Assembly: GCF_000716715.1 (NCBI RefSeq)
Contig: NZ_JNYJ01000028.1
Span: 1 to 64,000 of the forward strand
Length of the DNA: 64,000 bases
Origin: Dactylosporangium aurantiacum
Lineage (GTDB): Bacteria; Actinomycetota; Actinomycetes; Mycobacteriales; Micromonosporaceae
Reading direction: 5' to 3'
In this document: piece by piece, positions 26,131 through 34,885 of the stretch
How positions within the stretch are numbered: position 1 is the first letter of the stretch
Layout: each line of letters begins with the position of its first letter
Program-made: the position numbers and the translations under genes
The notes under the pieces: generated by a model
Told to the model about the DNA's origin: nothing
Seen by the model: only the letters and a program-made list of their open reading frames with translations
Databases searched by the model: none

Positions 26131-27019
26131 CCAGCCATCATGCCTCGGGAGTACGACAAAATAAATTCGCCGCGGACGGCATTTATGCCGGCCACATCCA
26201 CGCCTACGACAGGCAGCGTGCCGTCACACTGGGCACGCACAGCTCGCGGCATCGGATCCGGGAACTGCGGCTGGTCATCCAGACGCCGCATCGTCCGCCG
26301 ACTACGGCAGGCCGAGCGGTCGCTGCGGATTTCGGCGCTCGCTGCCTTAGCCAGACGCCGGACGGCTGTCACCGGAGAGATCCGCTTGCGGAAGGCTTGG
26401 ACGGCGCAGCACGAATCATGACCCGTCAACACTCCGCGAACCGCATTAGCACCAATTAGCACGAAGCTCAATATGCGTTATAAATTTGTTATGATCGACT
26501 TATTGACCGGGATGGTGCCGTGGCTGCCTACTGGTGGTACGTCCCCGTGCGGCGACCTCGGTCGCCGGGCCACATATCTTGGCTGATCTGTGGGCGCTCC
26601 AGTGGGAGCGCCCGTTGTCGTCAGTGCCCGGTCTCGTGGCCACGTCCACTACGCGCGTTGATCGACAGGAGGCCCAGATGAAGGACCTGCGCTCCGCGAG
26701 CTGATCCGTAAACCCTGCACCGGCACACATGCGGTCGACACGACCCCGGTGACCGATGCAGCGGCGCTGGCCAACGGCTCAACCGGATGTCGTCATCGAC
26801 GATCCTCCGCCTGACGCGACCACGCTCCCCGTGGCCGCGGATTCGACCCTGCTCTCCTACCACTGCCCCGGCATGCCGGTGGCGCCGTGCGTTGACAAAT
26901 CCACAGTGGAACGACCTGCACCGCAAACCGCCCGGCCTGGCGTAACCCGGCAGGGAACCCCCTGCCCTGAAACCGGCCGACGCAACCAACACCAACCCAT
27001 GCTGTTCACGAGGAGACCT
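26131..27019. other. Spacer between defence pair and integrative-element genes
   Basis: Holds no confident protein gene. At 26480-26613 is a possible small RNA (separate entry). At about 26660 AGGAGGCCCAG precedes an 8-codon ORF (ATG AAG GAC CTG CGC TCC GCG AGC TGA), a possible leader peptide. Other open frames here show no family signal. Confidence 0.5.
26500..26613 (+). ncRNA. Possible small RNA with terminator
   Basis: TATGAT at 26490-26495 is a very good -10. About 50 bp later comes a perfect 7-bp hairpin (GGCGACC-tc-GGTCGCC, 26551-26566), then a perfect 9-bp hairpin (GGGCGCTCC-agtg-GGAGCGCCC, 26592-26613) followed by GTTGTCGTC. The unit would be about 110 nt, on the plus strand, divergent from the nuclease-NACHT gene. 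A 52-codon GTG ORF overlaps it, so a leader or attenuator is an alternative. Confidence 0.35.
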
Positions 27020-27271
27020 GTGTTTGCCCCTCATCCGATCCGTTCGAGCCTCCGCTCAAGCGGTGACCGTCCCCGGCTCACTGTCCGTGCGGGTGTCCCG
27101 CCGGCAGTCCATGCTGACCTCCGTCTTGAACCGGATCCCCGCATGGACCCCTCGGTCAGGCTCACAGCGCAGCCTGTGGCCGCTGTCAGCAGCTGCGGGC
27201 CCGCTGCGACTGACCCGTCCAGTCGGGTCCTGTCCTGGGTGGAAGTACGCATCGGCGGTGGTGCCTGGTGA
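27020..27271 (+). CDS. Small hypothetical protein coupled to replication-relaxation gene
   Basis: An 83-aa ORF beginning GTG TTT GCC (MFAPHPIRSSLRSS) behind GAGGAGACCT, a good ribosome site. Its stop overlaps the next start (GTGA, 27268-27271), the main reason to take it as real. Arg-, Pro- and Ser-rich; no known domain. A translational coupler for the downstream gene is possible. Confidence 0.4.
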   Translation: MFAPHPIRSSLRSSGDRPRLTVRAGVPPAVHADLRLEPDPRMDPSVRLTAQPVAAVSSCGPAATDPSSRVLSWVEVRIGGGAW

Positions 27272-28134
27272 CCGATCCGGTCCTGCGGGTGCAGTCGCAC
27301 CTGACCGACCGCGACCACACCCTGCTCGGCTGGCTCGCCGACCACGGTGTGCTGACCTCGTTCCAGATCGCCGACGCGTTGTTCCCGTCGCTGGACTTCG
27401 CCCAGGAGCGGCTCCGGACGCTCACCCGCATCGGTGTGCTCGACCGGTTCCGGCCGCAGAAGCCCGACGGCGGTTCCTACCCCTACCACTACGTCCTAGC
27501 CCAGCTCGGGGTCGAGGTCGTCGCAGCACAACGCGGCGACGATCTCCCCCGCCGGGACCAGGCCCGCCGACGGCGGTGGCACCTGACCAACCGGGCCAAC
27601 CTGCCGCACCTGCTCGGCACGAACGGGTTCTTCACCGACCTCGCCGGCCACGCCCGCACCCACCCCCACACCGCCCTTGTCAGGTGGTGGCCGGCCGCAC
27701 GCTGCCAGAACATGGGCGCGTTCGCCCAGGACGGCGACGACATCAACGTCCGCACCTACACACCCACGTCGCGCCCCGATGGGCACGGCGTCTGGGTCGA
27801 CGGTGCCCGCAGCGTGCCGTTCTTCCTGGAGTTCGACACCGGCACCGAACGGCCCCTGACCCGGCTGGTCGACAAGCTCGACGGCTACTTCGACCTGGCC
27901 CGGGTCACCCGCCGGGTCTGGCCGGTGCTGTTCTGGCTGCCCTCCCAGGCCCGCGAACGGCACCTGCACCAGCACCTGTCGCAGGCCGGGGTCCGGTACC
28001 CGGTCGCTACCGCCGTGCACCGCGCGGCCGGCGGCGGTCACCCCGCCGGGCCGGTGTGGTGGCTGCACCGCCACCCCGGCGCCCCGCGCCGCCTCGCCGA
28101 CCTCATCCCGCCCACCCACGCGGACACGACTTGA
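27268..28134 (+). CDS. Replication-relaxation family protein
   Basis: A 288-aa protein. The N-terminal half is a winged helix (LTDRDHTLLGWLADHGVLTS, then FQIADALFPSLDFAQERLRT), and the second half has the mobile-element pattern FFLEFDTGTERPLTRLVDKL followed by RRVWPVLFWLP. The family is named after an Mrr/replication-linked plasmid protein and is common on actinobacterial integrative and conjugative elements. It supports the view that the right end of the accessory island is an integrative element. The exact role, probably in DNA transfer or replication, is unknown. Confidence 0.8.
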   Translation: MTDPVLRVQSHLTDRDHTLLGWLADHGVLTSFQIADALFPSLDFAQERLRTLTRIGVLDRFRPQKPDGGSYPYHYVLAQLGVEVVAAQRGDDLPRRDQARRRRWHLTNRANLPHLLGTNGFFTDLAGHARTHPHTALVRWWPAARCQNMGAFAQDGDDINVRTYTPTSRPDGHGVWVDGARSVPFFLEFDTGTERPLTRLVDKLDGYFDLARVTRRVWPVLFWLPSQARERHLHQHLSQAGVRYPVATAVHRAAGGGHPAGPVWWLHRHPGAPRRLADLIPPTHADTT

Positions 28135-28248
28135 CCAATATGCAAAGTCAAGCGTCGATCGACAACGCCGCCGTCCGGTCCATGGACGCGCCTCCCAGGC
28201 CCTGGCCCGGACGGCGGTCTCCAGCCCGCTGATTCGAGGAGGCCGTCG

Positions 28249-28632
28249 ATGACGTACACACCGCACCCACGCACCCGGCCGTCGGGGCGGCGCCGGCCGC
28301 CCGCTGATGTCGTCGACGTGCTGCTCTGGCAGCTCGCCGTCGACGTCGCCGCCGCCCACCGCCCCGACCGTGACGGGAACTGCACCAACCTCGCCTGCGC
28401 CGGGCGGCGGGGGCGGTGCGACGCCTCCTGGTACGCGGAACGGGCGTTGCACCTCGCACGGCGACAGCCGGACGGTCCGCATCCCAGTGCTCCAGCCGAC
28501 CGAGCACGAATGGAACCGGCGGTCGGCCGCGCCGTCGTAACGACTACCCGGAGCCGCTTCACCGGCTGGTTCTCAACCAAGCAGCAGCGCCAGGCGCGGC
28601 GAATGCCGGGAGCAGCACTGGTCGCCGCCTGA
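28249..28632 (+). CDS. Hypothetical small Cys-containing mobile-element protein
   Basis: A 127-aa protein. VVDVLLWQLAVDVAAAHRPD is helical; NCTNLACAGRRGRCDASWYA has four Cys/near-Cys positions that may form a small metal site. Similar ORFs follow replication-relaxation genes on actinobacterial elements. A ribosome site GAGGAGG lies before the ATG at 28249. Function unknown. Confidence 0.55.
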   Translation: MTYTPHPRTRPSGRRRPPADVVDVLLWQLAVDVAAAHRPDRDGNCTNLACAGRRGRCDASWYAERALHLARRQPDGPHPSAPADRARMEPAVGRAVVTTTRSRFTGWFSTKQQRQARRMPGAALVAA

Positions 28633-28663
28633 GCACCGAGCACGGAAGCTACCTCGCCCTTCG

Positions 28664-28737
28664 CTCACAGGCGATACCTCCGGACTCACAGCCGCTGTCC
28701 GCCGCTCACAGCGCTCGGCTGACAGCAGCTGTGAGTC
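28664..28737. promoter_or_regulatory. Cluster of CTCACAG operator half-sites
   Basis: CTCACAG occurs at 28664-28670, 28685-28691 and 28705-28711, and GACTCACAGC (28683-28692) has a full inverted partner GCTGTGAGTC at 28728-28737. This looks like binding sites for a repressor of the element's excision genes, or iterons. It lies upstream of the small ORF and recombinase. Confidence 0.45.
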
Positions 28738-28820
28738 ACCGTCTGCCCCTCACACGAGAAAGGACCACGCATGGACACACGACTCCGACCCCAGCCGGCA
28801 CGCACGTCCTTCGGAGGACC

Positions 28821-29057
28821 GTGGCCACCACGCCGCACCACGAACACGCCGCCCGGAACCGTCCGGGCAAACCGCAGCACGGCACCACCGCACTCAACGG
28901 TGGTGCGCAAGCCTCCCGACCGAGGCGGCCGATCCCGCTGCAGGTCGCCCGTATCGACACCCTCGCCATGACCGACGACGAGCTCGACGCCGCCGCCGAA
29001 GCCCTCGCAGTGCTGCTCAACCGCTTCCGGCAGGCCCATCCGGGCCTCGCCGCCTGA
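28821..29057 (+). CDS. Small helical hypothetical protein
   Basis: A 78-aa ORF with GTG start right behind GGAGGACC. The C-terminal half (TLAMTDDELDAAAEALAVLL, then NRFRQAHPGLAA) is a clear amphipathic helix pair and suggests a real protein. It ends 62 bp before the recombinase. A competing 66-codon ORF in another frame (28771-28971) is Pro/Arg-rich and less convincing. Confidence 0.45.
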   Translation: MATTPHHEHAARNRPGKPQHGTTALNGGAQASRPRRPIPLQVARIDTLAMTDDELDAAAEALAVLLNRFRQAHPGLAA

Positions 29058-29118
29058 CCAGACGCTGGTGGCGGCCCGCACGGGCCGCCACCACTCCCAC
29101 CCCGGAGGACACTCCTCG

Positions 29119-30744
29119 ATGACCGCCACCCCGACCACCGCACCGAAGCGACGTGGCCGACGCGCCTACGTCCCACCCAGCACCGACCAGGCCACCGGAC
29201 CCCGCCGCGTCTGCATCTACATGCGACGCTCCACCGACGACGAACACCAGCCGTTCTCCCTCGACGCGCAACGCGCCGCACTGGAGAAGTACGTCGCCTC
29301 CCAACCCGGGTACACCATCGTCGCCGAGTACGAGGACGACGCCTCCGGCGCCACCACCGAACGGCCCGGCCTGCAACGAGCCCTCCAAGCCGCGAAGGCC
29401 GGCATGTTCGACGTCCTGCTCGTCTACCGCCTCGACCGGTTCAGCCGCAGCGTCGCCAACCTCCTCGACCTCATCAAGACCCTCGAGACGGCGAAGGTCC
29501 GGTTCTCCTCCGCCACCGAGCCCGTCGACACCGGCGGACCCTTCGGCCGCATGATGGTCCAGCTCCTCGGCGTGTTCGCCGAGTTCGAACGCAACATCAT
29601 CATCGACCGGGTCAAGAGCGGCATGGCCGCCAAGGCCAGCAAGGGCAAGTGGGCCGGCGGCAGCCGCCCATACGGATACCGCATCCAGCCCGACACCTCG
29701 CACCTCGTCCCAGACCCCGACGAGGCACCGGTCCTGCGGGACATCTTCCGGCTGTACACCCACGACCGCCTCGGCACCCGCGCCATCGCCACCGAACTCA
29801 ACAGCCGAGGCATCCCCAACCGCAACGGCAGACCCTGGTCCGGCCAGACCATCAACAGGATCTTGGACAATCCGGCGTACACCGGCGACATCGCCTTCAA
29901 CGACACCTACGTCCCCGAGGCCCACGAGGCGCTTGTCGACCGCGACACCTTCCACCGCGCCCAGCAGATCGCCGCCGGTCGCAACGGCACCCACCAGCAG
30001 CGAGCGATGTCCAGCAGCGACTACTACCTCACCGGCCTGATCACCTGCCCGGAATGCGGCAACCGGTACGTCGGCACCTCCGCCAACGGACGCACCAGGC
30101 GCTACCGCTACTACACGTGCTTCACCAGGGCCCGCTACGGCAAGACCGCCACCTGCGCCGCACCCCGGCTCCCCGCCGACGAGGTCGACGACCTCGTCCT
30201 CCACGCCCTGTACGACTTCTACACCACCGCCGAACCGGTCCTCACCGCCATGATCGACCGCGCCCGTGCCCAGCAGGCCGCCGCCGACACCGACCAGCAC
30301 GCCGAACACGTCGCCGTGACCCACCAGATCGCCACCACCGAGGCCGCCATCGCCCGGTACCACACCGCGTTCGAACAGGGCACCATGGACGACGCCACCG
30401 CCGGTCCCCGCATCCGTGACCTGCGACAACGCCTCGCCCAGCTGCAGACCCGGCAGGCTCAGCTCGAAGCCGGACTCGACGGCCCGCCCGCCGCGCCGCC
30501 GCCCGCCACCATCACCGGCATCCGCGACTGCCTCGCGGCGATCATGTCCAGCGGCACGATGCTCGAACGCAAGGCCGCCATCGAGGCGCTCGTCGCCGAG
30601 GTCCAACTCACCGATCAGGGAGTCATCCCCGTGTTCAAGATTCCAACCCCAGACACGACGATGCCCCCGCCCGAAACGGACGAGGGCACAACCGAAGCTC
30701 GCACAATGGTGCGACTGGTGGAGTTGAGGGGACTCGAACCCTGA
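29119..30744 (+). CDS. Large serine recombinase (integrase)
   Basis: A 541-aa site-specific recombinase. Catalytic domain: VCIYMRRSTDD holds the nucleophile Ser38, followed by DVLLVYRLDRFSRS and the FAEFERNIIIDRVKSGMAAK helix. Next come the recombinase domain (GTRAIATELNSRGIPNRNG), a zinc ribbon (LITCPECGNRYVG ... C ... C) and a coiled coil near 430-480. Start is ATG 29119 behind GGAGGACACTCCTCG. The last codons (VELRGLEP, stop) are made of tRNA 3'-end sequence, so the gene ends inside the attachment site. It should integrate and excise the element. Confidence 0.95.
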   Translation: MTATPTTAPKRRGRRAYVPPSTDQATGPRRVCIYMRRSTDDEHQPFSLDAQRAALEKYVASQPGYTIVAEYEDDASGATTERPGLQRALQAAKAGMFDVLLVYRLDRFSRSVANLLDLIKTLETAKVRFSSATEPVDTGGPFGRMMVQLLGVFAEFERNIIIDRVKSGMAAKASKGKWAGGSRPYGYRIQPDTSHLVPDPDEAPVLRDIFRLYTHDRLGTRAIATELNSRGIPNRNGRPWSGQTINRILDNPAYTGDIAFNDTYVPEAHEALVDRDTFHRAQQIAAGRNGTHQQRAMSSSDYYLTGLITCPECGNRYVGTSANGRTRRYRYYTCFTRARYGKTATCAAPRLPADEVDDLVLHALYDFYTTAEPVLTAMIDRARAQQAAADTDQHAEHVAVTHQIATTEAAIARYHTAFEQGTMDDATAGPRIRDLRQRLAQLQTRQAQLEAGLDGPPAAPPPATITGIRDCLAAIMSSGTMLERKAAIEALVAEVQLTDQGVIPVFKIPTPDTTMPPPETDEGTTEARTMVRLVELRGLEP

Positions 30745-30757
30745 CCCCTCGATGCCG
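30716..30757. repeat. Attachment-site-like partial copy of the tRNA-Ala 3' end
   Basis: About 40 bp here, GGTGGAGTTGAGGGGACTCG and onward to TCGATGC, repeat 31087-31126 of the tRNA-Ala gene except that two C runs are each one base shorter. It overlaps the recombinase stop codon. This is the usual sign of an integration site. The other end of the element was not found in the window. Confidence 0.65.
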
Positions 30758-31045
30758 TGCTGAACTTGCTTAGGTTCACCGTCATACGGCTCAGCAACGC
30801 CCAGAGCTTGCCCGAGTTCAGGGACAGCCGATCCTGCTGGCTCTGGGATGCTGTGGCCTCTTCAACAGCCGCTGCACCTGTCGCCGCTGACAGGCAAGCC
30901 TCGCCGCGAGCGCAACTGGCCCCGCGATGAGGGCAGCCCAACCCCCAGGTAGCCCCCGCGAAGGTTTTGAGGGGGTGTGGGTGGAGCGAAGCTCCCCCAC
31001 AGGGGAGCGAGGCGAAGCCTTGCGCGGAGATCCAACTCCACCGCA
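30758..31045. other. Sequence between att copy and tRNA terminator
   Basis: Together with the flanks this makes about 330 bp between the att-like copy and the tRNA. It is GC-rich, without a convincing gene on either strand; the open frames across it run into the tRNA and show no domain. It could be leftover from an older insertion into the same tRNA. Confidence 0.4.
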
Positions 31046-31048
31046 AAC

Positions 31049-31078
31049 GCGAAAAGGCGCAGCCTTTGAGCAGGCTGC
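31049..31078 (-). terminator. Rho-independent terminator of tRNA-Ala
   Basis: GGCGCAGCCT pairs perfectly with AGGCTGCGCC around a 6-nt loop; on the minus strand the stem is followed by TTTTCGCGTTT. It lies about 10 bp past the tRNA 3' end. Confidence 0.85.
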
Positions 31079-31088
31079 GCCAATCGGG

Positions 31089-31162
31089 TGGAGTTGAGGG
31101 GACTCGAACCCCTGACCCCCTCGATGCGAACGAGGTGCGCTACCAGACTGCGCCACAACCCC
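31089..31162 (-). tRNA. tRNA-Ala, anticodon CGC
   Basis: The minus strand folds as a full cloverleaf: acceptor GGGGTTG pairs with CAACTCC (one G-T), D arm with GGTAGCGC, anticodon stem CCTCG/CGAGG around loop TTCGCAT, so anticodon CGC (Ala, codon GCG), and T arm GGGGTTCGAGTCCCC. Discriminator A at 31089; CCA is not fully encoded (ACCC). It is the target of the integrative element to its left. Confidence 0.93.
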
Positions 31163-31226
31163 AGTGGCCCGCCGGAGTGGGCCGGGGCCAAGAGTAGCAA
31201 ACCCCTGGGAGGCCGCGCGAATCAGA

Positions 31227-31889
31227 TCACTGCCCTGAGGCTCGCGTGTCGTACGGGCGGCCGCGCAGCGCCGCGAGGCGGGCCGCTTCGCGGCGGGCGC
31301 GGTCACGTTCGGCGAGCTGGGCGGCGACGGCCTCGCGGCGTTGGGCGGCGCGGCGGAGCTGTTCGCGGCGGACCTGGGCCTGGCGGCGGGCGATCCAGGC
31401 GGCGTACTGGGCCTCGCGCCGGCGGCGGCGTTGCTCGGCGAGGGCACGGGTGCGCAGGTGCGCCACGTAGGCGACCAGCAGCGCGCCGGTGACGGCGAAG
31501 CCGACCCAGAAGCCGCTGCTGACCAGGGCGACGCCGCCCAGCTCGGCGAGGTTGAGCAGGACGAGGGCGAGCAGGACGCGGCGGCGGCGGTAGACGGCGC
31601 GGGGGACACGGGGCGGGCGGCGGCGGCGCGCCGTCGGGGGCACGACCCGCAGGGGTGGTGGGGCGACGGGGCGGTGCACGACGCTGCGGGGCGGGTTGAC
31701 GGGGCGGCGGCCGGGGACGGTCCGGCGGCGGCGGTCGCGATGCATCCCGGCACGGGTCAGCACCCGTGCGGTTGACAACGCCCGCTCCGCCACCAGCCGC
31801 TCTGTGGCGTCGTACCGGCGCACCAGTGCGGGCGCCAAGGCCAGGAGCCCAGCAGCGGCGAGGACGGCGAGGAGCACCGAGGTCGGCAC
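31227..31889 (-). CDS. sepX: SepX/GlpR divisome protein
   Basis: A 220-aa membrane protein. One N-terminal membrane segment (SVLLAVLAAAGLLALAPALV), a basic linker (RRDATERL ... TARVLTRAGMHRDRRRR), then two more hydrophobic stretches in the middle (VLLALVLLNLAELGGVALVS) and an Arg/Ala-rich helical tail. This order and the place next to the gephyrin-like glp gene match SepX/GlpR, the membrane anchor that works with Glp and FtsZ in actinobacterial cell division. GTG start at 31889 chosen because GGAGG lies 7 nt before it. Confidence 0.8.
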   Translation of the reverse strand: MPTSVLLAVLAAAGLLALAPALVRRYDATERLVAERALSTARVLTRAGMHRDRRRRTVPGRRPVNPPRSVVHRPVAPPPLRVVPPTARRRRPPRVPRAVYRRRRVLLALVLLNLAELGGVALVSSGFWVGFAVTGALLVAYVAHLRTRALAEQRRRRREAQYAAWIARRQAQVRREQLRRAAQRREAVAAQLAERDRARREAARLAALRGRPYDTRASGQ

Positions 31890-32037
31890 CCTCACGCCTC
31901 CGTTCACGCCTCGCGCACCGGTCCCCCCGGGTGCGCGAGTCATCCAAGTCTGTGGAAGTTACAGCGTGGTAACTCCGACTCAGAACAGTACGGGTCGCGC
32001 AGCGTTACACCACGTCAACACGCAGGAGGAAGGAAAA

Positions 32038-32652
32038 TCAGGCGGCGAGGACCTTGTGCCACCTGGCGAGGAGCCCACCTTCGGCGGAGACGTCCTCGGT
32101 GGTCATGGCGTAGCCGAGGTGGTCGCGCCAGTCGCCGTCGATGTGCAGGTACCGGTGGTGGTACGCCTCCTGGCGGAAGCCGAGCTTCTCCACGACGCGC
32201 CGGCTGGCGAGGTTGTCGGGCCGGATGTTGACCTCGATGCGGTGCAGGCCGCCGACGCTGAACGCGTGGTCGACGGCGAGGGCGAGGGCGGTCGGGGTGA
32301 TGCCCTTGCCGGCGTGCCGGGAGTCGACCCAGTATCCGGCGTAGCCGGAGCAGAACGCGCGGCGCACGATGTTGCCGAGGGTGAGCTGGCCGACGAGCTG
32401 GTCCTCGTAGCAGACGGCGAACGGCATGGCGCTGCCGTTGCGGGCGGCGCGGCGCAGGTCGGCGTGCACGGCGCGGAACGCGGCGGGCGAGTTGAGGTCG
32501 TGCCAGGTGCCGTACGGTGTCGGCTCCCACTTGGACAGCCACTGCTCGTTGGCGCGGCGGACCTCGGCCCAGGCGCGCGCGTCGGCCCGCCGGTAGGGCC
32601 GCAGGGTGACCGGGCCGTCGACCAGCACCGCCGGCCATCCGGGCTGACTCAT
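32038..32652 (-). CDS. rimJ: RimJ-type GNAT N-acetyltransferase
   Basis: A 204-aa acetyltransferase. The acetyl-CoA site is in GYWVDSRHAGKGITPTALAL (the Q/R-x-x-G-x-G/A loop), followed by RIEVNIRPDNLASRRVVEKL, then GF, the standard end of RimJ/RimL ribosomal-protein acetyltransferases. It overlaps the glp stop by 4 bp (32649-32652). It sits in the conserved actinobacterial order galU-glp-rimJ-sepX. Confidence 0.9.
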   Translation of the reverse strand: MSQPGWPAVLVDGPVTLRPYRRADARAWAEVRRANEQWLSKWEPTPYGTWHDLNSPAAFRAVHADLRRAARNGSAMPFAVCYEDQLVGQLTLGNIVRRAFCSGYAGYWVDSRHAGKGITPTALALAVDHAFSVGGLHRIEVNIRPDNLASRRVVEKLGFRQEAYHHRYLHIDGDWRDHLGYAMTTEDVSAEGGLLARWHKVLAA

Positions 32653-33944
32653 CGTCGTCTATCCAACATGATGACGTCCACTGTAGAGCCCGCGGCGGCG
32701 CTGATCACCTTCTCGCCGAGGACCATGAGCCCGTTCGCGTCGGCGAGGCCGGAGAGGGTGTACGGGCCACCGGCGAGCGGCATGACGGTGTAGCCGCCGC
32801 CGCGGCGTTCGGTGATGTACGCGGGCCGGAACTCCCGCATGCCGGAGGGCGAGCTGACGGTCTCCAGCAGGTGCGCCCGGACGCTGGGCCGGAACACGGG
32901 GTCGGCGCCGGCGAGGAGCTGGATGACGGGCCGGGCGAGGACCTCGAAGCCGATGAGGGCGGCGCCGGGGTCGCCGGGCAGGCAGACGATGGGCACGCCG
33001 TTGGCACCGGCGGCGCCGCCGATGGTGCCGTAGCCGAGCGACGAGCACGGGTACACGGACAGGTCGGAGAACACGACGGAGCGCGACAGGATGCGCCGGA
33101 CCATGTCGCCGGGGCCGGTGCCGGTGCCGCCGGTGGTGATGATGAGGTCGGCGCGCAGCATCTGGTCCTCGAGCAGGCCGCGCAGGCCTTCGGGGTCGTC
33201 GTCGCAGATGCCGACGCGGTACGCGTGGGCGCCGGCCTCCGCGGCGGCGGCGGTGAGGGCGTGGGAGTTGGCGTCGACGACCTGGCCGGGCTGGCTGGCG
33301 CGGCCGACGTCGACGAGCTCGTCGCCGGTGGCGATGACCACGACGCGGGGGCTGGGGCGCACGACGACGTGGCCGATGCCGCTGGCCGCGAGGACGGAGA
33401 CCAGCGGCGGGGTCACGTACGCGCCGGCCCGGGCCAGCACGGCGCCGGCGGGCAGCTCGTCGCCGGCGCGGCGCACCCCGTGGCCGCGTTTGGTGGGGTG
33501 GTACACCTCGACGGCGGCCATCCCCTGGTCGGTCATGCCGGGCGGGACGACGACGTCGGCGGAGACCGGCATGAGGGCGCCGGCCGCGACGGAGAAGCAG
33601 GTGCCGGGGGTGAGCCGGACGGGGCGCCAGCTGGAGGCGACCAGGTCGCCGACGACGCTGAGCCGGACCGGGCGGCCGGGCTGGGCGTCGCTGATGTCGT
33701 CGAAGCGGGCGGCGTAGCCGTCGATCGCGGAGTGGTCGAACGCGGGCACCGGGCCCGGTCCGACCACGTCCTCGGCGAGTACGTTGCCGTGCGCGGCGGT
33801 GATCTCGAGGTCCAGCGGGGGCAACGGGCGCAGGCCCCGGAGCACGCCGGCGAGGTAGTCGGCGAGCGGGACGCGCGCGTTCGACCCGACGCCCGCATCG
33901 CGTGCGGCGTCGTGGTGGGAGCCCGTCGCTGGAACCGCTGTCAC
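32649..33944 (-). CDS. glp: Gephyrin-like molybdotransferase Glp
   Basis: A 431-aa MoeA-family protein. Signature parts: VPAFDHSAIDGYAARFDDI (substrate loop), GLLEDQMLRADLIITTGGTG, then TGPGDMV (molybdopterin-binding domain) and GVPIVCLPGDPGAALIGFEV. MoeA joins molybdenum to molybdopterin; the actinobacterial Glp copy beside sepX/glpR is a cell-division factor that binds FtsZ. Start GTG at 33944 overlaps the galU stop (GTGA). The location argues for the Glp role. Confidence 0.92.
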   Translation of the reverse strand: MTAVPATGSHHDAARDAGVGSNARVPLADYLAGVLRGLRPLPPLDLEITAAHGNVLAEDVVGPGPVPAFDHSAIDGYAARFDDISDAQPGRPVRLSVVGDLVASSWRPVRLTPGTCFSVAAGALMPVSADVVVPPGMTDQGMAAVEVYHPTKRGHGVRRAGDELPAGAVLARAGAYVTPPLVSVLAASGIGHVVVRPSPRVVVIATGDELVDVGRASQPGQVVDANSHALTAAAAEAGAHAYRVGICDDDPEGLRGLLEDQMLRADLIITTGGTGTGPGDMVRRILSRSVVFSDLSVYPCSSLGYGTIGGAAGANGVPIVCLPGDPGAALIGFEVLARPVIQLLAGADPVFRPSVRAHLLETVSSPSGMREFRPAYITERRGGGYTVMPLAGGPYTLSGLADANGLMVLGEKVISAAAGSTVDVIMLDRRR

Positions 33945-34876
33945 CCGCGCAGATCCTTCTCCACGAACTGGGTCAGCCACTGGCTGAACGGCTGGCCGAG
34001 GTCGTCGCGCTTGCACGCGAGCTGGACGACGGCCTGCAGGTACCCCAGCGGCATGCCGGTGTCGTAGCGGGTGCCGCGGTAGACGATGCCGTGCACGGGG
34101 GTGCCCTCGGCCAGCAGCAGCGCCATCGCGTCGGTCAGCTGGATCTCGCCGCCGGCGCCGGGGCCGATGCGGCGGATCGCGTCGAAGAGGGTGGGTGGCA
34201 GCACATACCGCCCGATGACGGCGAGGTTGCTCGGCGCCTCCTCCGGCTTCGGCTTCTCGACCAGGCCGGTCACCCGCAGCACCTCGCCGGCGTCGCCGGT
34301 CAGGTCGGACGGCTCGACGGAGGCGATGCCGTAGCGGCTGGTCTCGTCCGGCTCGACCTCGATGAGGGCGAGGACGATGCCGCCGGTCTGCGCCTGCAGG
34401 TCGAGCATCGCCGGCAGCAGCGGCTCGGTCTCCTCGACGAACTCGTCGCCGAGCAGGCATGCGAAGGCTTCGTTGCCGACGTGGGACTCGCCGTAGGAGA
34501 TGGCGTGGCCGAGCCCGAGCGGCTCGCCCTGCCGGCAGGTGTAGATCTCGGCCAGCTCGCTGGGGCGCCGGACCGCGGCGAGCCGCTCGTCGTCGCCCTT
34601 CTCGGCGAGGCGCGCCTCCAGGTCGGGGCGGCGGTCGAAGTGGTCGACCATCGAGGTCTTGCCCCTGCCGGTGACCAGCAGGATGTCTCTGATGCCGGCC
34701 GCTGCGGCCTCTTCCACGATGTACTGCAGCACTGGCCGGTCGACGACCGGCAGCAGCTCTTTCGGCACGGCTTTGGTCGCTGGGAGGAAGCGGGTGGCCA
34801 GGCCCGCCGCCGGGATCACGGCTTTGACAGCCCGCTGGCGCGACGGCGCGGGCTGGTGAGGAGTCGTGTCAGGCAT
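33941..34876 (-). CDS. galU: UTP-glucose-1-phosphate uridylyltransferase
   Basis: A 311-aa enzyme making UDP-glucose from UTP and glucose-1-phosphate. The nucleotide loop VIPAAGLATRFLPATKAVPK is the family signature; EELVEETEPLL-like and EVEPDETSRYGIASVE stretches follow. Length and start fit GalU. First gene of the galU-glp-rimJ operon. Confidence 0.95.
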   Translation of the reverse strand: MPDTTPHQPAPSRQRAVKAVIPAAGLATRFLPATKAVPKELLPVVDRPVLQYIVEEAAAAGIRDILLVTGRGKTSMVDHFDRRPDLEARLAEKGDDERLAAVRRPSELAEIYTCRQGEPLGLGHAISYGESHVGNEAFACLLGDEFVEETEPLLPAMLDLQAQTGGIVLALIEVEPDETSRYGIASVEPSDLTGDAGEVLRVTGLVEKPKPEEAPSNLAVIGRYVLPPTLFDAIRRIGPGAGGEIQLTDAMALLLAEGTPVHGIVYRGTRYDTGMPLGYLQAVVQLACKRDDLGQPFSQWLTQFVEKDLRG

Positions 34877-34885
34877 GTGGCAAGG

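Noticed and set aside
25968..26471. 167-aa minus-strand ORF reading into the nuclease-NACHT gene from another frame
   Set aside because: No family signal or ribosome site; overlaps the start of the large gene out of frame.
28771..28971. 66-codon ORF MDTRLRPQ...
   Set aside because: Pro/Arg-rich, in competition with the better supported frame from 28821 that has a GGAGG site and helical end.
30716..30757. A second tRNA gene
   Set aside because: Only about 40 bp of the 3' part are present, without anticodon arm or acceptor 5' strand.
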